From positions 1 through 58,003 of the forward strand of contig JAKDNL010000002.1 of NCBI GenBank assembly GCA_030451825.1: a DNA stretch of 58,003 nt, given 5' to 3'. Positions 51,273 through 58,003 of this stretch are shown here, piece by piece. Under the pieces are notes generated by a model, which was given only the letters and a program-made list of their open reading frames with translations, was not told the origin of the DNA and did not search any database. Every line of letters starts with the position of its first letter. The stretch's first letter is position 1. Both the position numbers and the translations under genes were made by a program. Source of the stretch: Pseudonocardia sp. GTDB taxonomy: Bacteria; Actinomycetota; Actinomycetes; Mycobacteriales; Pseudonocardiaceae.

Positions 51273-52025
51273 ATGCCGACCGACTACCTGCCCGCGCTCG
51301 TCAACCCGCGACTGCTGCCCGGCTACGACGGCTTCGCCACGCTCATGGGCACGAGCGGGGTGTACTGGCGCCTGGTCGCGCAGGCCGGGATCCAGCCCGG
51401 TTCGACCGTGCTCGAGATCGGCTGCGGGACGGGCAACGTCGTGCTGCGCGCGAAGCGGGCCGTGCCGTCCGCGACGGTGATCGGCCTGGATCCCGACCCC
51501 GAGGCGCTGGAGATCGCCCGGCGGAAGGCGGCGGAGGAGGGGCTGGCGCTGCGGCTCGACGCCGGTGTCGCCGAGGAGCTGCCCTACGACGACGGCAGCG
51601 TCGACCGCGTCGTGTCGTCCCTGATGCTGCACCACGTGTCCGTGGAGCAGCAGGTCGGTGCACTGCGGGAGGTACGTCGGGTGCTCGCTCCCGGTGGCAG
51701 CCTGCACCTGGTCGACCTGGACAACGACCCCCGCGTCGCCGGACCGATGAAGCCGTTGAACCGGGTGCTGTCGCTGCTGCACCGGCTGGACCCGGCGGCA
51801 CGCCGGCTCGGCTTCGGTGGCGGGCACGCCGGCCAGGGTCACGGCAACGGCCAGGGACACGGCAACGGGCACGGGCACGGCCACGGCCACGGCCACGGCC
51901 ACGGACACGGCGAGGCTCGGCCGGTGCTCGAGGTGCTGGCCGAGGCCGGGTTCGCCGAGCCGATCGTCGTCGGGCACGGACGGACCCGGATGGGGGCGCT
52001 CACCTACCACCGCGCGGATCGCTAA
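51273..52025 (+). CDS. SAM-dependent methyltransferase with a Gly-His repeat
   Basis: A 250-aa class I methyltransferase. It has EIGCGTGNVVLRAKRA, GLDPDPEALEIAR, SVDRVVSSLMLHHV and VLAPGGSLHLVDL. Residues about 184-214 form an inserted GH/GN/GQ repeat, encoded in part by tandem GGCCAC hexamers, just before the C-terminal strand. The His-rich loop could bind metal ions. GGAGGG precedes the ATG. Its last 4 bases overlap the end of the convergent DoxX gene. Confidence 0.9.
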   Translation: MPTDYLPALVNPRLLPGYDGFATLMGTSGVYWRLVAQAGIQPGSTVLEIGCGTGNVVLRAKRAVPSATVIGLDPDPEALEIARRKAAEEGLALRLDAGVAEELPYDDGSVDRVVSSLMLHHVSVEQQVGALREVRRVLAPGGSLHLVDLDNDPRVAGPMKPLNRVLSLLHRLDPAARRLGFGGGHAGQGHGNGQGHGNGHGHGHGHGHGHGHGEARPVLEVLAEAGFAEPIVVGHGRTRMGALTYHRADR

Positions 52026-52408
52026 GCGCCGAAGGGGGCGAGCGCGAACCGTCCCCAGGCGAGGAACGCGAAGGCCGCGAGGTAGGCGACGTCGCCGCCC
52101 ATGAGCGCCCACTCGCTGCGCCGGAACCTCGTCGTGGCTGCGCCGGCCATCACCAGCATGAGGCCGCACGCCGCGAGCGGTGAGAGCACCACGGCGACGC
52201 CGACGAGCGGGGGCACGATCAAGCCGACGACGCCGAGAAGCTTGATCGTGCCGATCGCCTTGATGTGGCCGGGGCCGAAGTCCTCGACCCACTGCTGGCT
52301 GCCGGCCAGGGCGCCATACCGTTGCTTGGTGAGCAGGATCTGGGTCGCGCCTCCGGTGCCGAAAGCGAGGGCGAGCGCGCCAGCGATGATCCACAGTGCG
52401 ACGTCCAT
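52022..52408 (-). CDS. DoxX family membrane protein
   Basis: A 128-aa protein with four hydrophobic segments (ALWIIAGALALAFGTGG, IKLLGVVGLIVPPL, VAVVLSPLAACGLMLVMAGA, GDVAYLAAFAFLAWGRF) and the DoxX-type KIxGTIKLLG loop. An inner-membrane protein of uncertain function, often beside ECF41 sigma factors, as here: the sigma gene diverges from it across 81 bp. Confidence 0.88.
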   Translation of the reverse strand: MDVALWIIAGALALAFGTGGATQILLTKQRYGALAGSQQWVEDFGPGHIKAIGTIKLLGVVGLIVPPLVGVAVVLSPLAACGLMLVMAGAATTRFRRSEWALMGGDVAYLAAFAFLAWGRFALAPFGA

Positions 52409-52489
52409 GAGTGCACTCCCTCCTTGTTACGTTCGCCCTCTCGGGCTCGTCACAGTGCTGACGGATCGCCGGGCAGGAAGGTAACGACG

Positions 52490-53365
52490 ATGGAAGAACC
52501 CGAGCTGGCCACCGCGTTCGAGGAGCAGCGGCCTCGTCTGGTGGCAGTGGCGACACGGGCCCTCGGCTCGGCCGCGGACGCCGAGGACGCGGTGCAGGAG
52601 ACATGGATCCGGCTGAACCGGCACGGCGGCGAGGGCATCGACAACCTCGGCGGCTGGCTCGTGCGCGTGATCGGTCGCATCTGCATCGACATGCTGCGCA
52701 GCCGCACGGCTCGCGCCGAGTCGACGTTCGATCCCTGGGCCACCGATCCCGTCGTGACCGAGGACGTCGAGGGCCCCGAAGAGACCACGATGCTCGCCGA
52801 TTCGCTCGGACTGGCCATGGTCGTCGTGCTCGAGTCGCTGGGGCCGGAGGAACGTCTGGCCTTCGTGCTGCACGACATGTTCGCCGCGCCGTTCGCGGAG
52901 ATCGGGCCGATCATCGGCCGCTCCACCGACGCCGCGAAGATGCTGGCGAGCCGCGCCCGGCGCAAGGTGCAGGGAGTACCGCAGCCGACGGGGGAGTGGG
53001 GGCAGCGGCGTGAGGTGGTCGACGCGTTCCTCGCGGCAGCGCGCGAAGGAGACTTCGACGCACTGCTGCGCCTGCTCGACCCCGACGTGACCTGGCACCG
53101 GCACACGGCGCGCGGTCATGTCGTGCAGGTCGGCGCGAACGAGGTGCTCGCCGCCGTGCGACGCGGCGACCCCGGCCGGCTCGAGGCCCGTCGCGTCAGC
53201 GTGAACGGGGAACCGGGCATCCTGGTCTGGGGTCCGAACGGACGCCCGGTTGCGCTGATGTCGTGCACGGTTGCGGATGGTCGGCTCGTGGAGGTCATCT
53301 CCATCGTCGACCCCGCGCGACTTGCGCGGATGGCGCTGCCGGGTAGCGACGTCGGCACGGCGTAG
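52490..53365 (+). CDS. ECF41-type sigma factor with C-terminal SnoaL-like domain
   Basis: A 291-aa ECF sigma factor. Region 2 is EEQRPRLVAVATRALGSAADAEDAVQETWIRL, region 4 is LGPEERLAFVLHDMFAAPFAEI, and a SnoaL-like domain (about 165-285) gives the fused regulatory C-terminus of group ECF41. The C-terminal NPDKL-type motif appears as VDPARL, and the DGGGK/R-like segment expected early in the SnoaL domain reads TARGHVV, so it is a divergent member. The divergent DoxX gene is its likely target. Confidence 0.88.
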   Translation: MEEPELATAFEEQRPRLVAVATRALGSAADAEDAVQETWIRLNRHGGEGIDNLGGWLVRVIGRICIDMLRSRTARAESTFDPWATDPVVTEDVEGPEETTMLADSLGLAMVVVLESLGPEERLAFVLHDMFAAPFAEIGPIIGRSTDAAKMLASRARRKVQGVPQPTGEWGQRREVVDAFLAAAREGDFDALLRLLDPDVTWHRHTARGHVVQVGANEVLAAVRRGDPGRLEARRVSVNGEPGILVWGPNGRPVALMSCTVADGRLVEVISIVDPARLARMALPGSDVGTA

Positions 53366-53416
53366 CAGCTCAGAGCCCGTATCCGGGGTCGGGGCGCGAC
53401 GTCATCCGGGTCGATC

Positions 53417-54112
53417 TCAAGAAGGGCGGGGCCCCAGCAGTCCATCCAGGACGAGGCCGAACACGCGGGCGAGCTGGTCGTCGTCGGACTCGTCCGACGT
53501 AGGTGCCGCCTCGGCCATGACGTCGGCGAGTCGCGGGTGGGTGCCGTCCCTCGCTGCACGGATGAACAGCTCGGTCCTGGCGCGGACGAACTCCGTGTCG
53601 AGCACACCCTTGCCGGGACGCTCGTTGCGCAGGTAGGTCTGGATCATGCCGCTCAGGGTGCCCACCGCCTCGAGCTTCGCCCGACCCGAGCAGGGGTGGT
53701 CACGGAGCTGATCAAGAGTGTGTTCGAGGAGCAGGATCGCCGCGGGCCCGATGTGCGGCCGCTCCTGTGCGGCATCGATGATCCAGGGGCGGGACCTCAG
53801 ATAGCGAACCCGATGCAGGTGCTCGGCAACGACGTCGGCCCGCCAGTCGCCGGTCACCGCGGGCGTTTCGTACTCACCCAACGCGGCGTCCACCATCAGG
53901 TCGATCATGTCCGCGCGCGTCGCGACATGTCGATAGAGCGATGCCGGACCGGTGCCCAGCTCTCGCGCGACTCTCCGCGTCGTCACCGCCGCCAGCCCCT
54001 CACAATCGGCCACGGCCAGCGCCACATCGACGATCTGGGCACGGCTCCATTCGGCAGGACGCCCGACGCCGCCGCGGGCCGGCGCCGGACGAAGCCAGAT
54101 GTGTTCAGGCAC
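53417..54112 (-). CDS. TetR family regulator
   Basis: A 231-aa TetR regulator. It has an HTH in ARELGTGPASLYRHVATRADMIDLM, and a helical C-terminal domain (WIIDAAQERPHIGPAAILLLEHTLDQL) of the TetR_C_1 (tetracycline repressor-like) type. Divergent from the LCMT-type methyltransferase across 93 bp that contain a pair of 12-bp direct repeats; it probably represses that gene. Confidence 0.9.
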   Translation of the reverse strand: MPEHIWLRPAPARGGVGRPAEWSRAQIVDVALAVADCEGLAAVTTRRVARELGTGPASLYRHVATRADMIDLMVDAALGEYETPAVTGDWRADVVAEHLHRVRYLRSRPWIIDAAQERPHIGPAAILLLEHTLDQLRDHPCSGRAKLEAVGTLSGMIQTYLRNERPGKGVLDTEFVRARTELFIRAARDGTHPRLADVMAEAAPTSDESDDDQLARVFGLVLDGLLGPRPS

Positions 54113-54131
54113 GGTCCCGAGAACCTCCCTC

Positions 54132-54172
54132 TTGCGATCGGCGTTGGCTAATCCTAATATTTGCGATCAGCG
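54132..54172. promoter_or_regulatory. direct repeats in the tetR/methyltransferase promoter region
   Basis: TTGCGATCGGCG and TTGCGATCAGCG (11 of 12 bases alike, about 29 bp apart) flank an AT-rich core containing CTAATCCTAATAT. TAATAT at 54155-54160 could be a -10 box for the rightward gene. The repeats are candidate sites for the TetR protein. Confidence 0.4.
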
Positions 54173-54205
54173 TCCGTGAAGACGCTGTCGATCGAGGGGA
54201 CAGCC

Positions 54206-55051
54206 ATGGACAGCCTGCTCCCAGACCTCACCCCGGTGGAGCAGGCATCCCTGCTCGCCGTGCGACTGCGGGCGCTCGACGCGCGTTCCGCCACTCCGAT
54301 CCTGGATGACCGCGTCGCCGAACGGACCGCCGATGCCGCGGGGCTCGACCTGACCCGCCCCACGATCCCGAGAAGCGCCGTCCTCGTTCACGCGGTACGC
54401 GCGAAGACTCTCGACGACGCCGTACGCGAGTTCGTCGCACGACACCCGGACGCCGTCGTGGTCGATCTCGGATGCGGCCTCGACGCACGCCGGCAACGCT
54501 GCGCGCCCGGTCCGGGTGTCGACTGGTACTGCGTGGACCTCCCCGCGGTGATCCGACTCCGGGCGAAGGTCCTGCCCGACGACGCGCACCGGGTCCCGGC
54601 CGACGTCACGTCACCGGACTGGCTGCAGAACCTCCCCCGGGATCGGCCCACGATCGCCGTGACGGACGGCCTCATGGCCTTCCTCGCCGGCGACGCGTTC
54701 GTCGAGCTGGCGCGGGCCATCACGAACCACTTCACCGGCGGAGAGTTCACGTTCAACGCCTACAGTCGACTCGCCATGCGCAACAGCCGGCGCATGGGCG
54801 CGCTGGGTGGCCGCGCCGTCGGCGCCAGCGGGTCGACGCGTGCTCCAACGCTGGGTGACGGCATCGACGACCCGCGGGAACCGGAGGCTTGGAACGCCCG
54901 GCTCGCGCTGATCGAGGAGCTGTCCATGGCGCGAGCCCCCGAGGTGGCTCTCTTCCCGCCTGTATGGCGCACGATCTCGCGGATCAGCGCCCGCAGCGCG
55001 CGGATGATCCGCGCCGGCGACCGTGTCGTCCGCTATCGGTTCCCGGCGTGA
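54206..55051 (+). CDS. LCMT-family (PPM1-like) O-methyltransferase
   Basis: A 281-aa methyltransferase of the leucine carboxyl methyltransferase-like group, common in polyketide and other secondary pathways. It has TPVEQASLLAVRLRALDAR, VVVDLGCGLDARRQRC and the downstream WYCVDLPAVIRLR and VTDGLMAFLAGDAF. ATG at 54206 follows GAGGGGA. TetR-controlled by arrangement. Its 3' end overlaps the truncated phnA on the other strand. Confidence 0.9.
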   Translation: MDSLLPDLTPVEQASLLAVRLRALDARSATPILDDRVAERTADAAGLDLTRPTIPRSAVLVHAVRAKTLDDAVREFVARHPDAVVVDLGCGLDARRQRCAPGPGVDWYCVDLPAVIRLRAKVLPDDAHRVPADVTSPDWLQNLPRDRPTIAVTDGLMAFLAGDAFVELARAITNHFTGGEFTFNAYSRLAMRNSRRMGALGGRAVGASGSTRAPTLGDGIDDPREPEAWNARLALIEELSMARAPEVALFPPVWRTISRISARSARMIRAGDRVVRYRFPA

Positions 55052-55698
55052 TCGACGCGGGTGGCTTCTCGGGGGCAGCTGAGCACCTCTACATGAGCCA
55101 ACCGTCGGTCTCCGGCCGAGTAGACCTCGGGCAGCGGCTTGCCGACCAGCTCCAGGACGTCGGTGATCCCGTTGTCCTCCACCGTCGCCTGGTCGGCCTT
55201 CTCCGCCGAGAAGCAGATGCCGCGCCGCGGCGGGGACACGAACTCACCCGAGCCGTCCAGTCTCGGGCCGTCCTCAACGACGCCCGCGCCGAGCAGGCGG
55301 CGCAGCTTGTCCTTCGCGGTCACGATGACGACGTCCAGCCCCGCGTCGTTGGCGGCACCGAAGACCGTCGGGGCCCGCAGGAAGCGCTTGTCGTTCATCA
55401 GCACCTCCTCGCCGGTGCTGGTGTCGAAGATGTAGTTGCCGCTGATCCCGTGGACCGCGGGCGGCTGCCCGGTGGCGATCGAGACGTTGTTCGGGTTGGT
55501 CAGCGCGGGCATCGCGCAGTGCCCTTCCCAGCCCGACCCTCGCCCGGACGCCAGTACCTCCGCGAGCCACGGCATCCGGCCGGCCTCGACGGCCTTCTGG
55601 TGGTAGTCCGGCTCGCTGCCGTCGATGCAGATCACGACGACGGGGACACCGGGATGGGCGTAGCTGCGGTCGTTGACGGTGAAGGAGGTGGCGGTCAT
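55033..55698 (-). pseudogene. phnA: phosphonoacetate hydrolase, C-terminal half missing
   Basis: The N-terminal 195 or so residues are typical of PhnA: VVVICIDGSEPDYH (first metal Asp), MPALTNPNNVSIATG (nucleophile Thr) and PPAVHGISGNYIFD. The family has about 410 aa. After LPEVYSA the sequence becomes unrelated (GDRRLAHVEVLS) and stops, so the Asp/His metal ligands of the second half are lost and it should be inactive. Confidence 0.85.
55048..55122 (+). pseudogene. LysR-family HTH fragment
   Basis: Twenty-five codons read DAGGFSGAAEHLYMSQPSVS, the recognition-helix region of a LysR regulator, without the usual N-terminal helix before or effector domain after. It faces the truncated phnA and meets it at the same breakpoint (about 55122). 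LysR genes are often near phosphonate genes. Confidence 0.65.
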
Positions 55699-55851
55699 GG
55701 ACGCTCGTGGCTGGCGGTCCCGACCAGCGTCGTGCCGACCGTGACCGGCCGGAACCCACGAACCGCCTATCCGCGCCATAGCCTCGGGCAGCGGTCGCGC
55801 ACAGCCGAGTCTGATCGACGATCATGGTGGTGTGCCGACCGACAGATGAGG

Positions 55852-55882
55852 TTGACCTCAAGTTGAGTTGAGATTCTATCAT
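55852..55882 (+). promoter_or_regulatory. MerR-type promoter with 19-bp spacer
   Basis: A -35 TTGACC (55852-55857) and a -10 TATCAT (55877-55882) are 19 bp apart, and the inverted repeat CTCAA-GTTGAG-TTGAG (55857-55872) lies in the spacer. Overlong spacers with an inverted repeat are characteristic of MerR/SoxR-activated promoters. The -10 is only 6 bp from the ATG at 55889, so the mRNA may be leaderless. No merR gene is seen in the window. Confidence 0.5.
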
Positions 55883-55888
55883 CAGGGA

Positions 55889-56326
55889 ATGACGTACACC
55901 GAGGCCGAGCGCCTCTACCTTGCCGGTCAGTCGCTGGGGCGCCTGACCACGATCGACTCCGTGGGACGGCCGCAGATCCGCCCGTTGGCGTTCCGGCTCA
56001 ACGACGACGGCACGATCGACCTGGGCGGGCCGGCATCGGCACGCACGCAGCGCCATCGCAACGTCCGGGGCAACCACCGGGTCGCCCTCCTGGTCGACGA
56101 TATGACCCCGGACGAGCCAGGTGCGATCAAGCCGGGGATGGGACGCGGGGTGGAGGTGCGCGGCCGGGCCGAGCTGACCACTACTGACGTCCCGCCGGTC
56201 AACCCCGGGTGGTTCAGCCGAGATGTGATCAGGATCCATCCGGAGCGGATCCTGAGCTGGCACATCGATCCCGCTGCGCCCGACGGTGCGGCCCGCGACG
56301 TCGGCCAGGAGTCCAGTTCGGACTGA
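55889..56326 (+). CDS. PPOX-class F420-dependent oxidoreductase-like protein
   Basis: A 145-aa split-barrel flavin/F420-binding protein. It has LGRLTTIDSVGRPQIRPLAFRLNDDGTIDLGG, NVRGNHRVALLVDD and GVEVRGRAEL, typical of the actinobacterial PPOX/Rv1155-like group. Probably an F420- or FMN-dependent reductase. It is expressed from a promoter of MerR type. Confidence 0.88.
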   Translation: MTYTEAERLYLAGQSLGRLTTIDSVGRPQIRPLAFRLNDDGTIDLGGPASARTQRHRNVRGNHRVALLVDDMTPDEPGAIKPGMGRGVEVRGRAELTTTDVPPVNPGWFSRDVIRIHPERILSWHIDPAAPDGAARDVGQESSSD

Positions 56327-56418
56327 CCTAGCATGTGGCCTACGTCACATTCAGGTTGAGTGTGCCGCTACGGCACGGCTTCTCCTGATCCCAGACCGCA
56401 CACCACCTGGGAGACGGA

Positions 56419-57144
56419 ATGACCATGACGGAGCAGTACCGCAGCCGGGTCCACCGGGACGACGAGACCCAGACCGGGCCCCTGCCGGCCATCGAGCCGG
56501 CCACCGGGCCGCCCCCGGAGCCGTCCACCGAGCTGGCCGCCGCCGAGACGAAGCCGACGGTGCTCGATCAGATTGGCGGCCCGATGGGGTTCGTCTACTC
56601 GACCTTCCCGGTCGTCGTCTTCGTGGCGGCCAACGCGTTCCTGTCACTGCCGATGACGATCGGGATCTCGATCGCCGTCGCGCTGGGGCTGACCGGGTTC
56701 CGGCTGCTGCGCGGGGAGCGTTTCACCTCGGCGATCGGTGGCCTGATCGGCATCGCGGCCGCCGTGGGCGTCGTCGCCTGGACCGGGTCGGCGAAGGACT
56801 TCTTCGTGATCGGGATCTGGGCGGCGCTGGCCGGGTTCGTCGTCACCTTCGGCTCGGTGCTGATCCGACGCCCGCTGACCGGACTCGCCTGGAACGCCGT
56901 CCACGGCGGGAAGAACGCCTGGCGCGACGACCGGCCCACGCTGCGCGCGCACGACATCGCCACACTCGCCGCGGCCGCCGTGTTCGGCGCCCGGTTCGTC
57001 GTCAAGGAGTGGCTCTACGTCGCCGACTCCACCACCTGGCTGGCCATCGCGAAGATCGCAATGGGAACCCCGCTGACGGTACTGGCCGCACTCGTCGTCG
57101 TCTGGGCGTTCCGCCGGTCCACCAAGCGCCTCGCGCAGTCCTGA
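56419..57144 (+). CDS. DUF3159 family membrane protein
   Basis: A 241-aa integral membrane protein. A polar, Pro-rich N-terminus (about 45 aa) precedes [23 protein letters not shown] and at least five hydrophobic segments, with the DUF3159-like [15 protein letters not shown] loop. The family is restricted to actinobacteria and has no known function. Confidence 0.88.
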   Translation: MTMTEQYRSRVHRDDETQTGPLPAIEPATGPPPEPSTELAAAETKPTVLDQIGGPMGFVYSTFPVVVFVAANAFLSLPMTIGISIAVALGLTGFRLLRGERFTSAIGGLIGIAAAVGVVAWTGSAKDFFVIGIWAALAGFVVTFGSVLIRRPLTGLAWNAVHGGKNAWRDDRPTLRAHDIATLAAAAVFGARFVVKEWLYVADSTTWLAIAKIAMGTPLTVLAALVVVWAFRRSTKRLAQS

Positions 57145-57256
57145 TCGGACCCGCGACGACCCGGCTGAGTCCAAGCCCCGGTGCCCGATCTCGGCACCTC
57201 CGGCAGTGGCACAGTCGGGATCGACCGTTCCGGCGGTATGTCCCGGAGGGGTGGCC

Positions 57257-57370
57257 GTGGACCGGCCAGAGCGACGGATGATCGGCATCGTGGTCGCCGT
57301 CGCCGTGCTGGTCCCGGTCGTGAGCGGCGTCGTCGCGCGGACCTTCTCGAGGAAGCGCCCGGTCGAGTAG
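57257..57370 (+). CDS. small membrane peptide (37 aa)
   Basis: A GTG-initiated frame encodes a basic start (DRPERR), one hydrophobic segment ([19 protein letters not shown]) and a basic end (FSRKRPVE). GGAGGGG precedes it by a few bases. It follows the DUF3159 gene by 112 bp. Its 3' end overlaps the enoyl-CoA hydratase remnant on the other strand. It could be a real small membrane protein or chance. Confidence 0.4.
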   Translation: MDRPERRMIGIVVAVAVLVPVVSGVVARTFSRKRPVE

Positions 57371-57576
57371 TTCGTCCGCGGGGACGATCCGGCTGACCAG
57401 ACCGGCCCCCTCGGCCTCCTCGGCGTCCATCGTGTGACCGGTCGGGCACAGGTTCATCGCCTTGGCCTTCCCGACCGCCCGGGTCAGCCGCTGCGAGCCG
57501 CCGATCCCCGGGATCGCCCGAGCCGGATCTCGGGTTTGCCGAACCGGGTGGTGTCCGCGGCGATGAGTACGTCGGG
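57365..57576 (-). pseudogene. enoyl-CoA hydratase fragment, frameshifted
   Basis: Two minus-strand frames join near 57515: [20 protein letters not shown], then [21 protein letters not shown] and [21 protein letters not shown]. This is the middle of a crotonase-type hydratase, including the GIGG and catalytic-Glu regions, with no N- or C-terminus. The rest of 57145-57793 shows no gene other than the small frame at 57257. Confidence 0.7.
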
Positions 57577-57793
57577 CTGCTGACACCCCGACCGGCACGG
57601 CCCGATCACCACCTGCTCGGTCAGCACGGGGCGATCGGTGCGGCGGAGCTGCTGGTGGCGCTGTTGGTGAGGCCGCCGCGCTGAAGCGGGCCCGGTACAT
57701 GGTTTCCGGCACCGTGTGGATCGGCCTCGGCGTCGGTTGGGCGCGTGGGCCGGCGGAGAGGCGATCGACTTGACCATGCCGGCTGCCGGGCGG

Positions 57794-58003
57794 TCAGAAG
57801 GGCGGCGGGTCGGGGTCGTCCGCCGGAGCGATCGCCGCGTCGTCCCGCGGTGTGGCGGCGTCGTCCGGGGTGGCGGTGTCGTCCGGTGTGGCGGTGCCGT
57901 CGGGTGGGTCGGTGTAGGGGCGGTAGTCGTAGGGGCCGCTGGTGTACCGGCGTCCGGTCGGGGTCACCCAGGTCAGGCGCCCGTCCGGGTGGGCGAGGAC
58001 GTT
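57794..58003 (-). CDS. DUF222/HNH endonuclease-type protein, C-terminus only
   Basis: An open frame from the window edge gives 69 codons: LAHPDGRLTWVTPTGRRY, the typical end of actinobacterial DUF222/13E12-repeat HNH proteins, then a tail of TATPDD-like repeats rich in Asp, Pro, Thr and Ala. The gene continues past the right edge, so the HNH motif itself is not in view. Such proteins are multicopy in these genomes. Confidence 0.6.
   Translation of the reverse strand, partial: NVLAHPDGRLTWVTPTGRRYTSGPYDYRPYTDPPDGTATPDDTATPDDAATPRDDAAIAPADDPDPPPF

Noticed and set aside
51837-51912. CRISPR-like short repeats
   Set aside because: These are tandem GGCCAC codon repeats within a methyltransferase, with no spacers; no cas genes are present.
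52425-52486. Isolated TTACG and GTAACG words near the sigma factor gene as operator copies
   Set aside because: Each is a single half-site with no partner 12 bp away.
52409-52489. ECF41 autoregulated promoter (TGTCACA-N16-CGTC) between DoxX and the sigma factor
   Set aside because: CGTCACA is present at 52448 but no CGTC lies at the required distance, and the reverse strand does not match either.

Overview
The window is high-GC actinobacterial DNA. Frequent GTG starts, short ATGA/GTGA/TGATG overlaps between genes, four SDRs of the mycofactocin-coupled type, an F420/PPOX-type protein, a DUF3159 membrane protein, an SCO6745-type protein and a DUF222/HNH tail point to Pseudonocardiales, most like Pseudonocardia. 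That assignment is inference from gene content; no rRNA or marker gene is present.

Positions 1-40.5 kb form one large catabolic region built around acyl-CoA chemistry. From the left: an FMN-dependent monooxygenase with a SnoaL-like protein and a frameshifted SDR (0.2-2.9 kb); a leftward operon of acyl-CoA ligase, CoA-transferase, enoyl-CoA hydratase and alpha/beta hydrolase (3.1-7.5 kb); a Zn alcohol dehydrogenase (7.6-8.7 kb); a leftward operon of P450, two aldehyde dehydrogenases and a mycofactocin-type SDR (8.7-13.7 kb); a NitT/TauT-type ABC importer (13.9-16.9 kb); a flavin reductase and a CoA-transferase, both broken; a 979-aa ATPase/BTAD regulator (18.0-21.0 kb); a leftward alcohol dehydrogenase / HMG-CoA-lyase-like / enoyl-CoA hydratase operon (21.0-24.0 kb); a rightward operon of ferredoxin, small Cys protein, SDR, acyl-CoA-dehydrogenase-like flavoprotein, thiolase-like protein and DUF35 partner (24.2-28.3 kb); a rightward operon of two CoA-transferases, a ligase, a hydratase, two acyl-CoA dehydrogenases and a phytanoyl-CoA-dioxygenase-like enzyme (28.3-36.5 kb); and an MftR-like TetR repressor divergent from two mycofactocin-type SDRs and another ligase (36.5-40.4 kb). 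The set is what would be needed to import a hydrophobic or alicyclic/branched (terpenoid-like) compound, oxidise it (P450 + ferredoxin, dehydrogenases), activate it to a CoA thioester, and shorten it by beta-oxidation with aldolase/lyase steps. The actual substrate cannot be read from the sequence.

The most interesting signal is a shared operator. Eight copies of an 18-bp direct repeat, TAACG-type hexamer - 6 bp - TAACG-type hexamer, lie upstream of eight transcription units between 7.5 and 28.3 kb, always oriented towards the gene. At the three divergent promoters there are two copies pointing outwards. This defines a local regulon, and the 979-aa regulator in its middle is the natural candidate to bind it.

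At 40.54 kb there is the 3' part of a tRNA-Ala(GGC) gene without its 5' half, followed by a terminator-like hairpin. This looks like an attachment-site scar, and its orientation puts the integrated element to the left, so the catabolic region may be a genomic island.

To the right (40.7-58 kb) the content is mixed: a cyclase-family hydrolase, AraC, TetR and ECF41 regulators, three methyltransferases, an amidohydrolase/SDR/carboxymuconolactone-decarboxylase operon, and many gene scraps (AraC, DctA, a TPR protein, PhnA, LysR, enoyl-CoA hydratase), as expected of a rearranged accessory region.

Several genes carry frameshifts. Four of these (three in one SDR, one in another) sit in homopolymers and may be sequencing errors. 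The one in the flavin reductase is a four-copy 8-bp tandem repeat and may be a real on/off switch.
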